Source: Planktothricoides sp. SR001
Lineage (GTDB): Bacteria; Cyanobacteriota; Cyanobacteriia; Cyanobacteriales; Laspinemataceae
DNA length: 64,000 nucleotides
NCBI RefSeq assembly: GCF_001276715.1
Contig: NZ_LIUQ01000001.1
Location: forward strand, 180,829-244,828
Direction of reading: 5' to 3'
Part shown: positions 33,395-42,628 of the stretch, in pieces
Layout of the letters: each line of letters starts with the position of its first letter
How positions within the stretch are numbered: position 1 is the stretch's first letter
The notes under the pieces: generated by a model
Database searches by the model: none
What the model saw: only the letters and a program-made list of their open reading frames with translations
What the model was told of the DNA's origin: nothing
Program-made: the position numbers and the translations under genes

Positions 33395-34111
33395 TAAACT
33401 GTGATTGGGGCAAGCCATCGCGTTACACTTGGTTAACCAATAAAATTGTGAATATTATTAATTCCATTATTAGCGCGATCGCCGTGATTTTATTCACCTG
33501 ATTTTTACCCATTTAGTATTGAATTTAATTGCCAAAAAACAAATTATTTTAAACCACACATACACAGAGAGAGAAGATTCACAAAGCTTTTTGTATTTTT
33601 TGTGTCTCTGTGGGCTACATCTATTGATTTTATGGTCACAAAATATCGCATCTAAAAACGACCAACCTAGAGATTAAACCCATCTCCATGTAAAAGCTGC
33701 ATAGACAAAATGCAGTAAATTCATAATTTGCAATATATTGTCACAAAAGATACGAATTTGCCTGATTTATCCCCTTAAGTTATCAACAATTCACGTTCAA
33801 CAAACCAAGGAGACAGCCAAATCCATCAACCTATCCAAATATATTCCGTGCGCTCGTCTTGCGGAGGGCGAGGGAATCGCTCGGAATTCTGACGAGAATT
33901 AAAATTCTGGTTTTGCTGCCCTCTATACAAATAAATATTTGTCATTGTTCCTATAAGCAAAGCCCATAAGCCGTTCGCGAAACGTTGCGGATGCAATATC
34001 GAAACCTAAAGCAACAAACTTTCATTAAGTGAGGGCAAAACCCCCCTTTTTACCCCCCTTTGTACCTTTTTAGTCCGCCCAAACCTCCAGAAATCTGATA
34101 CTTGGAAGAAA
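33395..34111. other. Leader and intergenic region before nrtA
   Basis: This long AT-rich gap upstream of the nitrate transporter operon shows no gene. A candidate NtcA-type promoter lies at 33740-33781. A GC-rich patch (GCGCTCGTCTTGCGGAGGGC near 33850) and CCGTTCGCGAAACG near 33973 look like dispersed repeat fragments. Confidence 0.4.
33740..33781 (+). promoter_or_regulatory. Candidate NtcA-activated promoter
   Basis: GTCACAAAAGATAC (33740-33753) fits the relaxed NtcA site GTN10AC; the right half TAC is perfect. A TAN3T box, TAAGTT (33776-33781), follows 22 bases downstream, the spacing of class II NtcA promoters. The left half deviates from GTA, and the leader to nrtA would be about 320 bases. 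Confidence 0.4.
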
Positions 34112-35440
34112 ATGACGAAATTTTCCCGACGCCAATTCATTCTCACCGCCGGAGCAGCGACAGCAGCCAGCCTACTGGCTCACGGCTGTAGTTCCGCTCC
34201 GACCAACACCAGCACGAGCACATCTACCACCGTGCCAGCAGTCAACGTCAACCCTGCTGATGCCCCAGAAGTCACCGCAGCCAAGTTAGGATTTATCGCT
34301 CTGACCGATTCTGCACCCCTGATTATTGCCAAAGAAAAAGGCTTATTTGACAAATACGGCATGAAAGATGTCGAAGTAGTCAAACAAGCTTCATGGCCAG
34401 TGACACGAGATAACTTAGAAATCGGTTCCCAAGGTGGCGGTATTGATGGGGCGCATATTCTCACCCCGATGCCGTACTTCATGTCTTTGGGCCAAACCAA
34501 GAACAAGCAACCCGTGCCGATGTACATTTTAGCGCGGTTGAATACCAACGGGCAGGGGATTTCTGTTGCCAATGCCTATAAAGACTTAAAAATTAGTCTG
34601 GATAGCAAGGGGCTGAAAAATGCTTTCGCCCAAGCCAAGTCAGGGGGCAAAACTGATTTTAACGTAGCCATGACCTTTCCCGGCGGCACTCACGACCTGT
34701 GGATGCGCTATTGGCTGGCAGCGGGCGGCATTGTTCCCGAACAAGATGTTTCCGTTGTTCCTATCCCTCCGCCCCAGATGGTTGCCAATATGAGAACCGG
34801 CAATATGGAAGCCTTCTGTGTGGGCGAACCCTGGAACGCCCAACTGGTCAATCAAGGCATCGGCTATACCGCTTTAGTAACCGGAGAACTTTGGCAAGAC
34901 CACCCAGAAAAAGCTTTGGCGATGCGATCGGATTGGGTTGACAAACATCCCAAAGCAGCCAAAGCAATCTTAATGGCGGTTCAAGAAGCCCAACAGTGGT
35001 GTGAAAAGCCGGAAAATAAAGAGGAAATGTGCCAAATCGTTTCTCAGGCGAAGTGGTTCAAAGTACCAGCCACAGATATTATCGAGCGCTCCAAAGGCAA
35101 TATCGACTACGGCGACGGGCGTCCCCTTGTCACCAACAGCCCTCTGCGGATGAAATTTTGGGCTGATAATGCTTCCTATCCCTACAAGAGCCACGATTTG
35201 TGGTTCTTAACTGAAAATATTCGCTGGGGCAACATTCCTGCGGACACGAATATTAAGGAAATCGTTGACAAAGTAAATCGCGAAGATTTGTGGCGAGAAG
35301 CGGCCAAAACTCTCGGTGTTGCCGCCGCCGAAATTCCCACCAGCACATCTCGCGGCATTGAAACTTTCTTTGATGGGGTCAAATTTGACCCTGACAAACC
35401 AGAGGAATACTTAAAGAGCCTAGCGATTAAGAAAGTTTAG
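34112..35440 (+). CDS. nrtA: Nitrate ABC transporter substrate-binding lipoprotein
   Basis: This 442-residue protein has a twin-arginine-like start (FSRRQFILTAGAA) and a lipobox (LLAHGC), so it is an exported lipoprotein. A Thr/Ser-rich linker leads to the NrtA binding domain (LGFIALTDSAPLIIAKEKGL, FPGGTHDLWMRYWLAAGGI, CVGEPWNAQLV). It binds nitrate or nitrite in the periplasm for NrtBCD. It is first gene of the operon nrtABCD, with a long leader and probable nitrogen control by NtcA. Confidence 0.95.
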   Translation: MTKFSRRQFILTAGAATAASLLAHGCSSAPTNTSTSTSTTVPAVNVNPADAPEVTAAKLGFIALTDSAPLIIAKEKGLFDKYGMKDVEVVKQASWPVTRDNLEIGSQGGGIDGAHILTPMPYFMSLGQTKNKQPVPMYILARLNTNGQGISVANAYKDLKISLDSKGLKNAFAQAKSGGKTDFNVAMTFPGGTHDLWMRYWLAAGGIVPEQDVSVVPIPPPQMVANMRTGNMEAFCVGEPWNAQLVNQGIGYTALVTGELWQDHPEKALAMRSDWVDKHPKAAKAILMAVQEAQQWCEKPENKEEMCQIVSQAKWFKVPATDIIERSKGNIDYGDGRPLVTNSPLRMKFWADNASYPYKSHDLWFLTENIRWGNIPADTNIKEIVDKVNREDLWREAAKTLGVAAAEIPTSTSRGIETFFDGVKFDPDKPEEYLKSLAIKKV

Positions 35441-35539
35441 TCGCACTCCAGGTGAGGCATCCCGCCCCATACCCCATACTCATCTTTTTTAATTACGACT
35501 GTACCCATATACCCACTTGCCCACGAGTCCATAAAAACT

Positions 35540-36391
35540 ATGACTGCTATCAACAGAAACAGACGTTCCAGGCTGCCCCTATTTTTGCCCAAGCCAATCC
35601 GCAATTTTCTCCAAAACACTTCCCCAAAGCTGGTTAGACCCCTAATCGCTCTTGCGATCGTAATGGTGGTATGGCAAATTCTCTGTCCTCCTGGCTCAAA
35701 AGGATTGCCTGGACCGATGCAAGTGCTGGCTGACACTTGGAATCCTTATTTGATTAATCCCTTTTTTGACAACGGCGGCACCGATAAAGGTCTAGCTTTG
35801 CAAATTTTTGCCAGCTTACAGCGGGTGGCGATCGGTTTTTCCCTGTCTGCGGTGGTTGGCATCACCCTAGGCATTGTCATCGGTATTAATAAACTAATCT
35901 ACGAAGCCGTAGACCCGATTTTTCAAGTGTTGCGAACCATTCCTCCCTTGGCTTGGCTGCCTATTGCCCTCGCTGCTTTTCAGCAAAGCAATCCCTCAGC
36001 TATTTTTGTCATATTTATTACTTCGATTTGGCCGATCATTATCAATACAACGGCGGGAGTTCAACAACTACCACAAGACTACCGAAATGTGGCTAGAGTT
36101 CTCCAATTATCTGGTTTTGAATATTTCTTGAATATCGTATTTCCGGCGACAGTTCCCTATATTTTTACCGGGTTGAGAATTGGCATCGGCTTGTCTTGGT
36201 TAGCAATTGTGGCAGCGGAAATGCTGGTCGGTGGCGTTGGTATCGGTTTCTTTATTTGGGATGCCTACAATAATTCTCTGATTAGTCAGATTATATTGGC
36301 GTTGGTTTATGTAGGAGTTGTCGGTTTGTTGTTGGACAGATTTGTGGCCTATATCGGTTCTATTGTGGTGCCGAAAGAACAACAAAAATAG
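35540..36391 (+). CDS. nrtB: Nitrate ABC transporter permease
   Basis: This 283-residue inner-membrane permease has about six helices and the EAA-like loop GVQQLPQDYRNVARVLQLSG. The N-terminus is basic and cytoplasmic. It forms the channel for nitrate with NrtC and NrtD on the inside. It lies 99 bases after nrtA and 119 before nrtC on the same strand. Confidence 0.94.
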   Translation: MTAINRNRRSRLPLFLPKPIRNFLQNTSPKLVRPLIALAIVMVVWQILCPPGSKGLPGPMQVLADTWNPYLINPFFDNGGTDKGLALQIFASLQRVAIGFSLSAVVGITLGIVIGINKLIYEAVDPIFQVLRTIPPLAWLPIALAAFQQSNPSAIFVIFITSIWPIIINTTAGVQQLPQDYRNVARVLQLSGFEYFLNIVFPATVPYIFTGLRIGIGLSWLAIVAAEMLVGGVGIGFFIWDAYNNSLISQIILALVYVGVVGLLLDRFVAYIGSIVVPKEQQK

Positions 36392-36510
36392 CAAATGTTT
36401 AATGGGTAATAAATCGTAAGAAATAAAAAATGATTAATTACTCATTAGCATTAGGCAAGTAATCAATAGGCAAATTATCAATTCACTATTACTAATTATT
36501 TGGGTTAGCA

Positions 36511-38604
36511 ATGTCAGTATTTGTTGAAGTCGATCACATTGATAAGATTTTTCGTTTGGACAACGGCGGTAGCTATATCGCACTGAAGAATATTCAATTA
36601 AAAATTAATCAAGGAGAATTTATCTCCTTAATCGGGCATTCTGGTTGTGGCAAGTCTACTCTGCTAAATATGATTGCCGGTTTGGATCAACCTTCTACCG
36701 GAGGAGTGATTCTGGAAGGGCGACAAGTAAAAGGCCCAGGTCCCGATCGCATGGTGGTGTTTCAAAATTATTCCCTGTTGCCTTGGTTGACGGTACGCCA
36801 AAATATTGGTCTGGCGGTGAATCGAGTTTTGCGACATCAGCCGAAAGGGGAAAGGCGGGGAATTGTCGAACACCATATCGATTTGGTGGGATTGCGACAC
36901 GCTGCGGACAAGCGACCGGGAGAATTGTCCGGGGGGATGAAACAACGGGTGGCGATCGCCCGTGCCCTGGCAATTCGTCCGAAATTGCTGCTGCTTGATG
37001 AACCCTTCGGCGCCTTAGACGCTTTGACAAGAGGCGGTTTGCAGGAAAAATTAATGCAAATTTGCCAAGAAAGTAATGTCACTGCGATTATGGTGACGCA
37101 CGATGTAGACGAAGCCTTATTGCTATCCGATCGCATCGTGATGTTGACAAATGGCCCGGAATCTCACATCGGTCGGATTTTAGAAGTTCCCATTCCTCGC
37201 CCCCGCGAACGGATGGAAGTAGTTAAGCATCCCAGCTATTACGGCTTGCGAAGTGAAATAATTGATTTCCTCAATCAGCAAAAGCGCGATAAACAACGCA
37301 AGGCAAAACAATCCAAATCGATCGCGATCGAGACCAAGAAACCCGGTTTCTTGAAGCAACCGGGTTTCTCCCAGCAGGCACAAGTCCTGGAAAAAGTTAG
37401 CCTCGATATCGGCTTTTTGCCGGTGACTGACTGCGCCCCTTTAATCGTGGCCAAAGAAAAAGGCTTTTTCCAAAAACACGGCTTAGAAAACGTCAATCTG
37501 GTTCGGGAAAAAAGCTGGCCGGCGATCGCTTCTGGGATTTCCTCTGGCAGCTTGGATGCGGCGATGATGGCGGCAGCGATGCCCCTCGCCTTGACTATCG
37601 GCATGGGCAAGCAATCTTCCAATCGACTGCCTGTTCCTGTCGTCACCGCAATGGTTCTCTCCCGCAATGGCAATGCGATTACTTTGAGCAAGCGGTTTTA
37701 CCAGCAAGGGGTGCGAACTCTGGCAGATTTCAAAGCAGCGATCGCGGCAAATCCCGATCGCGTCAGTACCCTGGGTGTTCCTAACCAAGCCTCAATTCAT
37801 AACTTGATCCTGCGCTACTGGCTGGCATCTGGGGGCATCGACCCGGATTTAGATGTGAATTTAACAGTGGTGCCGCCGCAGGAAATGATCGCCAATCTGA
37901 AACAAGGCAATCTTGACGGCTATTGTGCTGGGGAACCCTGGAACACCGGCGCTATCCAACAAGAATTGGGATTTGCGATCGCCACCGATCTGGATATTTG
38001 GCCCGGTCATCCAGAAAAAGTCTTGGGAGTGCGCGAGGAATGGGCAAATAAATATCCCGAAACCCATATCGCCCTTCTCAAAGCCTTAATGGAAGCTTGC
38101 GAATATTGCGACGATTTCCGGCACCGTTCGGAAATCGCCACAATGCTGTCTCAGCCCCAATATATCGGCGGCGATACCGGCTGCGATATCGCCTGGGTAG
38201 CGCCCGGATTCGCCGAACCCTACCACTTGGGAACCGATGCAGAACCCCAGATCCTACGGCAATACCACCAATTTCATGTGGATCATAGCAACTGTCCCGG
38301 TCGGGTCGAGGGATTATGGATTCTCACCCAACTCGCTCGCTGGGGAATTACTCCATTTCCGAAAAACTGGATTTCTGTTCTGGAACGATTGCGCCGGGTG
38401 GACTTGTACGGCGAAGCCGCCCGTCAATTAGGTTGGCCAGATACCGAACCCAATCGCCAATCATTTCAACTCTTCGATCGCATGGTGTTCAACCCTGACG
38501 ATCCGATTGGCTACCTCCAGCGCCTCACCATCAAACGCGACATTCGCATCGAAGAAGTTTTCCTCGATGCTGAAACCACTTCTGAAACCACTAAAGCTTT
38601 GTAG
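36511..38604 (+). CDS. nrtC: Nitrate transporter ATPase fused to NrtA-like regulatory domain
   Basis: This 697-residue protein has two domains. Residues 1-265 are an ABC ATPase with Walker A GHSGCGKST, signature LSGGMKQRVAIARALA and Walker B LLLLDEPFGALDA. Residues 290-697 resemble NrtA (LDIGFLPVTDCAPLIVAKEK, CAGEPWNTGA) and in known NrtC mediate ammonium-dependent inhibition. The linker at about residues 276-286 (KKPGFLKQPGF) is encoded by an AGAAACC palindrome element inserted in frame. Length is close to that of other NrtC (about 660). Confidence 0.95.
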   Translation: MSVFVEVDHIDKIFRLDNGGSYIALKNIQLKINQGEFISLIGHSGCGKSTLLNMIAGLDQPSTGGVILEGRQVKGPGPDRMVVFQNYSLLPWLTVRQNIGLAVNRVLRHQPKGERRGIVEHHIDLVGLRHAADKRPGELSGGMKQRVAIARALAIRPKLLLLDEPFGALDALTRGGLQEKLMQICQESNVTAIMVTHDVDEALLLSDRIVMLTNGPESHIGRILEVPIPRPRERMEVVKHPSYYGLRSEIIDFLNQQKRDKQRKAKQSKSIAIETKKPGFLKQPGFSQQAQVLEKVSLDIGFLPVTDCAPLIVAKEKGFFQKHGLENVNLVREKSWPAIASGISSGSLDAAMMAAAMPLALTIGMGKQSSNRLPVPVVTAMVLSRNGNAITLSKRFYQQGVRTLADFKAAIAANPDRVSTLGVPNQASIHNLILRYWLASGGIDPDLDVNLTVVPPQEMIANLKQGNLDGYCAGEPWNTGAIQQELGFAIATDLDIWPGHPEKVLGVREEWANKYPETHIALLKALMEACEYCDDFRHRSEIATMLSQPQYIGGDTGCDIAWVAPGFAEPYHLGTDAEPQILRQYHQFHVDHSNCPGRVEGLWILTQLARWGITPFPKNWISVLERLRRVDLYGEAARQLGWPDTEPNRQSFQLFDRMVFNPDDPIGYLQRLTIKRDIRIEEVFLDAETTSETTKAL
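37336..37370. repeat. AGAAACC hairpin inside nrtC linker
   Basis: AAGAAACCCGGTTTCTTGAA followed by CAACCGGGTTTCTC forms a hairpin with one mismatch. It falls exactly between the two domains of NrtC, so it adds about 11 residues where length matters little. Confidence 0.8.
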
Positions 38605-38738
38605 GGCGGTCGTCCGTTCGCTCTCGCAGTGCGGAGCACTTTAGCCTTGGCCGATGCGCCCTAACAGTCCTGCCTCCTGCCTCAACAGTTGTGCCGCCAA
38701 ATGCCCCATCCCTCATCAGTCATCAATAGCCATCAATT

Positions 38739-40292
38739 ATGCAAATCCAAACCTTACCGACAACTAACCCGACAACTAACCCTCTGGCAAGTCGCGAAGC
38801 ATTTCTGGCGATCGATAACGTTTCCAAGGTTTATGACACCGCCAAAGGATCTTATCCTGTCCTGGAAAATGTCAATCTCACCGTGTCTGAAGGCGAGTTT
38901 ATCTGCTTGATCGGACATTCTGGCTGTGGCAAATCCACCCTACTGAATATGGTGGCGGGTTTTCTCCACCCCAGCGAGGGAGAGGTGCGCCTACGCAACC
39001 AGCGCATCGCCAAACCTGGCCTCGATCGCATGATGGTGTTTCAAAACTATTGCCTTTTGCCTTGGAAAACGGCGTTTGAAAATGTTTACCTGGCAGTCAA
39101 GTCGGCCTATCCCAAAAAATCCCACGCTGAAAGAGTGGCGATCGCCGACGAACACTTGGCAATGGTCGGACTCACCGAAGCCGGACACAAGCGTCCCGGA
39201 CAAATGTCTGGGGGGATGAAACAGCGAGTGGCGATCGCTCGGGCTTTGGCCATTCGCCCCGAAGTCCTAATTCTCGACGAACCCTTCGGCGCCCTCGACG
39301 CCATCACCAAAGAAGAATTACAAGAAGAACTGCTGCAAATTTGGCAAGACCATCCCTGTACCGTTTTGATGATTACCCATGACATTGACGAGGCATTGTT
39401 TCTCGCGGATAAATTGGTAATGATGACTAACGGGCCTGCGGCTAAAATTGGCGAAGTGCTGGAAATCCCTTTTCCCCGTCCTCGCGTCAGAACTCAGGTC
39501 ATGGACGATCCCCGTTACAAGGAACTGCGTAACAGTGCTTTGGACTTCTTGTTCCACAGGTTTGCTCACAGTGAAGAACCCGCCCCCACGATAGCGGTAA
39601 ATTCCGTCAGTCCCAGTTCAGAATATGCTTCCAATGCTTCCAATGCTTCCAATGCTTCCAATGCTTCCAATGCTTCCAATGCTTTAAGAGCGTTTTCTCT
39701 CCGCAATGGCTCGATTGCTTTAGCCGCCACCGCTTCGATTTGTTTGTTGGGTTCTGTGCTTTATGCCCAGTTACAAAATAACCAGTTACAACGAGGCAAT
39801 GCTGACAAGATTACCCCGGCACCGCAGGTTTCCGCACCGAGTGCGATCTCTCAAAGCGAATCGCTGCCGCCAATCGCTTCTGACCCCGCGACGCAGCCAT
39901 CAGAAATAACAACTAATCAGCCAGAAACCACAGCCACACCCAGCATCTCCTCACCATCGGTGACATCTGTAACCCCAGAAATTACCGATCCGACTCAAAT
40001 TTCTGAATTGAACTGGAAACTGTACGATCTCATCGACCAAAATTGGCAGCAATTCCCCACTTTCACCGAGGATTTGATTTACTTGGTCAAAGTTAACTCA
40101 TCTGGGGATATCTTTAGCTACCAGCCCAGCAATCAAGCCGCATCAGACTATCTCCAAGAAACGCCTTTCCCGGATTTGGTCGATACCGCCAACCCCGCAG
40201 CCACTTCAGATTCACAAGCACCTTTGGCTTCTTTCCAAGTGGTACTCACCCCTACAGGTGAGTTGGAAGTCACGCCCGTTGTTCAACCTTGA
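38739..40292 (+). CDS. nrtD: Nitrate transporter ATPase with membrane/extracytoplasmic extension
   Basis: Residues 1-280 are a normal NrtD ATPase (Walker A GHSGCGKST, signature MSGGMKQRVAIARALA, Walker B VLILDEPFGALDA). NrtD usually ends near here, at about 275 residues. This protein continues to 517. The extension starts with six Ala-Ser-Asn triplets (nine-base DNA repeat) and a single membrane helix (IALAATASICLLGSVLYAQL). A Pro/Ser/Thr-rich linker follows, then a small globular part (LNWKLYDLIDQNWQQF, LIYLVKVNSSGDIFSY). The last part should lie outside the membrane. The reading frame is open throughout, so this looks like a true fusion. Confidence 0.9.
   Translation: MQIQTLPTTNPTTNPLASREAFLAIDNVSKVYDTAKGSYPVLENVNLTVSEGEFICLIGHSGCGKSTLLNMVAGFLHPSEGEVRLRNQRIAKPGLDRMMVFQNYCLLPWKTAFENVYLAVKSAYPKKSHAERVAIADEHLAMVGLTEAGHKRPGQMSGGMKQRVAIARALAIRPEVLILDEPFGALDAITKEELQEELLQIWQDHPCTVLMITHDIDEALFLADKLVMMTNGPAAKIGEVLEIPFPRPRVRTQVMDDPRYKELRNSALDFLFHRFAHSEEPAPTIAVNSVSPSSEYASNASNASNASNASNASNALRAFSLRNGSIALAATASICLLGSVLYAQLQNNQLQRGNADKITPAPQVSAPSAISQSESLPPIASDPATQPSEITTNQPETTATPSISSPSVTSVTPEITDPTQISELNWKLYDLIDQNWQQFPTFTEDLIYLVKVNSSGDIFSYQPSNQAASDYLQETPFPDLVDTANPAATSDSQAPLASFQVVLTPTGELEVTPVVQP
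39627..39680. repeat. Six tandem 9-base units in nrtD
   Basis: GCTTCCAAT occurs six times in a row and encodes Ala-Ser-Asn six times at about residues 297-314. Loss or gain of units keeps the frame, so linker length could vary between strains. Confidence 0.9.
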
Positions 40293-40338
40293 CTTATCCC
40301 CTGCATCCAGCGGGTTGTGATGTAATTCCTGTTCAGAG

Positions 40339-40377
40339 TCCTCCGGTTTCTCCTGAGAAACTGGAGGATATCTTTTT
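40339..40377 (+). terminator. Terminator of the nrt operon
   Basis: TCCTCCGGTTTCTC pairs with GAGAAACTGGAGGA, followed by TATCTTTTT. It lies 47 bases after the nrtD stop. Confidence 0.8.
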
Positions 40378-40452
40378 GATGCTTATGATTCGATTTCGAC
40401 AGATTTTTTGAGAAAATGAAATGGATCTAAAGAACAATCTGAAGAAGAATAA

Positions 40453-41286
40453 ATGATGGGCAATTTTCCCTTGACCAGTCAGAAAAAGACCAATCAGAAA
40501 AGAGTGTTGATTTTAGGGGGTACTGGAGAAGCCGCAGAATTAACGACTAAAATTGAGCAAATTCCCGGTGTAGAAGCGATCGCATCTTTTGCCGGTCGCA
40601 CAGAAAAAACTAGGGCTGAAATAAACCCGGTTTCTTCAACCAACCAAAGAAACCCGGTTTCTTCAAGAAACCGGGTTTCTACTCGCACCGGGGGATTTGG
40701 CGGTGTAAATGGGTTAGTCGATTATCTGCGGCAAGAACGAATTGATATTTTAATTGATGTTACTCATCCTTTTGCTGCCCAAATTTCTTTTAATGCCGCT
40801 CAAGCAGCCGATGAATGTGGCATTCCTCGCTTAATGTTAGTCCGTCCCGCTTGGGAAAAACAGCCGGGAGACAATTGGATTTCGGTGGCAAATAATCAAG
40901 CCGCAGCAGAGGCTTTACCTGGGTTAGCCGAACGGATATTTCTCACTATTGGTCGGCAAGAACTTTCCGCTTATGCCCATTTAAAAACTATCTGGTTTTT
41001 GATGCGAATGATCGATCCACCGGCAGCAGATGTTCCCGTACCACCGGGTAAGTTACTGTTAGAAAGAGGGCCTTTTTCTTTGACACAAGAGCGATCGCTT
41101 TTGCAAGAATATCAAATCGGCGCGATCGTCAGTAAAAATAGTGGCGGGGATGCCACTTATGCCAAAATCGTCGCCGCACGAGAGTTAGGAATTCCGGTGG
41201 TAATGGTGCAACGGCCATCGGTTCCCGAAGGGGAAAAAGTGGCGGATGTAGAAAGGGTTTTAGAGTGGTTGAAGAACCGATGCTAA
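40453..41286 (+). CDS. cobK: Precorrin-6A reductase
   Basis: This 277-residue NADPH-dependent enzyme of corrin-ring synthesis has nucleotide-binding start VLILGGTGEAAELTTKI, the conserved DVTHPFAAQISFNA and C-terminal SKNSGGDATYAKI. It reduces precorrin-6A to precorrin-6B. Residues about 58-76 (NPVSSTNQRNPVSSRNRVS) come from AGAAACC palindromes inserted in frame, in a loop after the first strands. It converges with cobL, with a shared hairpin between the stops. Confidence 0.92.
   Translation: MMGNFPLTSQKKTNQKRVLILGGTGEAAELTTKIEQIPGVEAIASFAGRTEKTRAEINPVSSTNQRNPVSSRNRVSTRTGGFGGVNGLVDYLRQERIDILIDVTHPFAAQISFNAAQAADECGIPRLMLVRPAWEKQPGDNWISVANNQAAAEALPGLAERIFLTIGRQELSAYAHLKTIWFLMRMIDPPAADVPVPPGKLLLERGPFSLTQERSLLQEYQIGAIVSKNSGGDATYAKIVAARELGIPVVMVQRPSVPEGEKVADVERVLEWLKNRC
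40624..40680. repeat. AGAAACC element inside cobK
   Basis: Three AACCCGGTTTCTT-type palindromes in 57 bases are read in frame as 19 residues of CobK. The two right-hand ones form the same inverted pair as the elements in cobL and the riboswitch. Confidence 0.85.
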
Positions 41287-41289
41287 ATG

Positions 41290-41318
41290 AAGAAACCGGG
41301 TTTCTCCCCCGGTTTCTG
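41290..41318. terminator. Hairpin between convergent cobK and cobL
   Basis: AAGAAACCGGG and CCCGGTTTCT form a stem between the two stop codons, three bases after one and two before the other. It is a partial AGAAACC element placed to end both transcripts. Confidence 0.5.
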
Positions 41319-41319
41319 A

Positions 41320-42555
41320 CTATGGTTTTTGTACAGTCCACTGGGTTATGGGAGCCATCGCTTTCCAGCCTAAAAACTTGCCCACAGGTTCGGCTCTTTG
41401 AATGCCAATTCTGGTTAGTTCTCCCCCTAATTGACTATGCCATTGAAATAAGATTAATTCGCTTTCTACTGTAACCGCATTGGCGACAAGACGACCGCCA
41501 GATCGCAGTGCCGACCAGCAGGTTTCAAACAATTCTGGGACGGTGATGCCACCGCCAATAAAAATCGCATCTGGTTGAGGTAAATCTTTCAGGGCAGCGG
41601 GTGCAATTCCTGCGACAATTTGCAAATCGGGAGTACCCAAGGCGCTGGCATTATCGGCAATGTATTGCAATCGGCTGGGGTGATGTTCGATCGCAATACT
41701 CCGGCAACGGCGATCGCAGCGCATCCACTCAATGCCAATAGAACCACAACCGGCACCTACGTCCCACAACAGTTGTCCCGGTAAAGGGGCTAAAGCTGTC
41801 AGGGTAATCGCCCGCACTTCTCTTTTTGTTAACTGTCCATCATGGTGATAGGCTGTGTCCGGCAGTCCGGGCAAGCGCCCAATTAGAGAAACCCGGTTTC
41901 TTGAAGAAACCGGGTTTCTTCTACAGTTAATCGCGATCGCATTCAAGTCGGCAATATCTTTGGCAATATCTTTGGCATTCCAAGATGCAGCGGTGCCTTC
42001 AATTAACCTTTCGCGCTTCCCTCCTAGATGCTCTAAAACCACCATAAGACTATCGCCAAAGCCCTGCTGAGTAAGAATTTCCGCCACAATAGCCGGAGTT
42101 TGGCCGCTCTCACTCAGGACTAAAAGTTTTGCCCCTGGATAAACCCAGGCATTCAATAAAGCCGGAGGACGACCGCATAAACTCACGGTTTCCACCTCGG
42201 TCAGGGACCACCCCAAGCGACTACAGGCCAGACTTAAGGTAGAAACCGATGGAATAATCGTGATTTCTGTCATAGGAATGTGCCGAGTCAGGGTGACGCC
42301 AATGCCATACCACATAGGATCGCCACTAGCTAAAACACAGACCCTTTGACCGCGACGGCGAATAATCTCATTCACGGAGTCTTGGATCGGCGTTCTCCAG
42401 ACCAACTTTTCTCGACAATCCTCTGGGGGCAACATGGCTAAATGACGTTCACCGCCAACAATTACCGATGCCTGGGAAAGAAGACTTCGCCCCACCTGGT
42501 TTAATCCCTCTAAGCCATCTTCACCAATGCCGACAATCGATAGCCATTTCTCCAT
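41320..42555 (-). CDS. cobL: Precorrin-6Y C5,15-methyltransferase (decarboxylating)
   Basis: This 411-residue bifunctional enzyme has two methyltransferase domains. The N-terminal CbiE-like one (VGIGEDGLEGL, LASGDPMWYGIG) acts at C5. The C-terminal CbiT-like one (LLWDVGAGCGSIGIEWMR, FIGGGITVPELFE) acts at C15 and decarboxylates the acetate side chain. Residues about 212-223 (RRNPVSSRNRVS) in the linker between domains are encoded by an inserted 34-base AGAAACC element. The start ATG follows GAGAATCTC. It converges with cobK. Confidence 0.93.
   Translation of the reverse strand: MEKWLSIVGIGEDGLEGLNQVGRSLLSQASVIVGGERHLAMLPPEDCREKLVWRTPIQDSVNEIIRRRGQRVCVLASGDPMWYGIGVTLTRHIPMTEITIIPSVSTLSLACSRLGWSLTEVETVSLCGRPPALLNAWVYPGAKLLVLSESGQTPAIVAEILTQQGFGDSLMVVLEHLGGKRERLIEGTAASWNAKDIAKDIADLNAIAINCRRNPVSSRNRVSLIGRLPGLPDTAYHHDGQLTKREVRAITLTALAPLPGQLLWDVGAGCGSIGIEWMRCDRRCRSIAIEHHPSRLQYIADNASALGTPDLQIVAGIAPAALKDLPQPDAIFIGGGITVPELFETCWSALRSGGRLVANAVTVESELILFQWHSQLGGELTRIGIQRAEPVGKFLGWKAMAPITQWTVQKP
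41887..41920. repeat. AGAAACC hairpin in cobL linker
   Basis: AGAAACCCGGTTTCTTGA continues into AGAAACCGGGTTTCTT. The 34 bases are identical to those inside the cobalamin riboswitch at 42703-42736. Confidence 0.9.
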
Positions 42556-42570
42556 GAGATTCTCATCCTT

Positions 42571-42600
42571 TGTCTCTAAATGTCTCTAAATGTCTCTAAA
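42571..42600. repeat. Three tandem 10-base units
   Basis: TGTCTCTAAA occurs three times exactly, between the cobL start and the riboswitch. Confidence 0.9.
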
Positions 42601-42628
42601 AAAAATTTAACTTGTGCTATAGTGCTTT

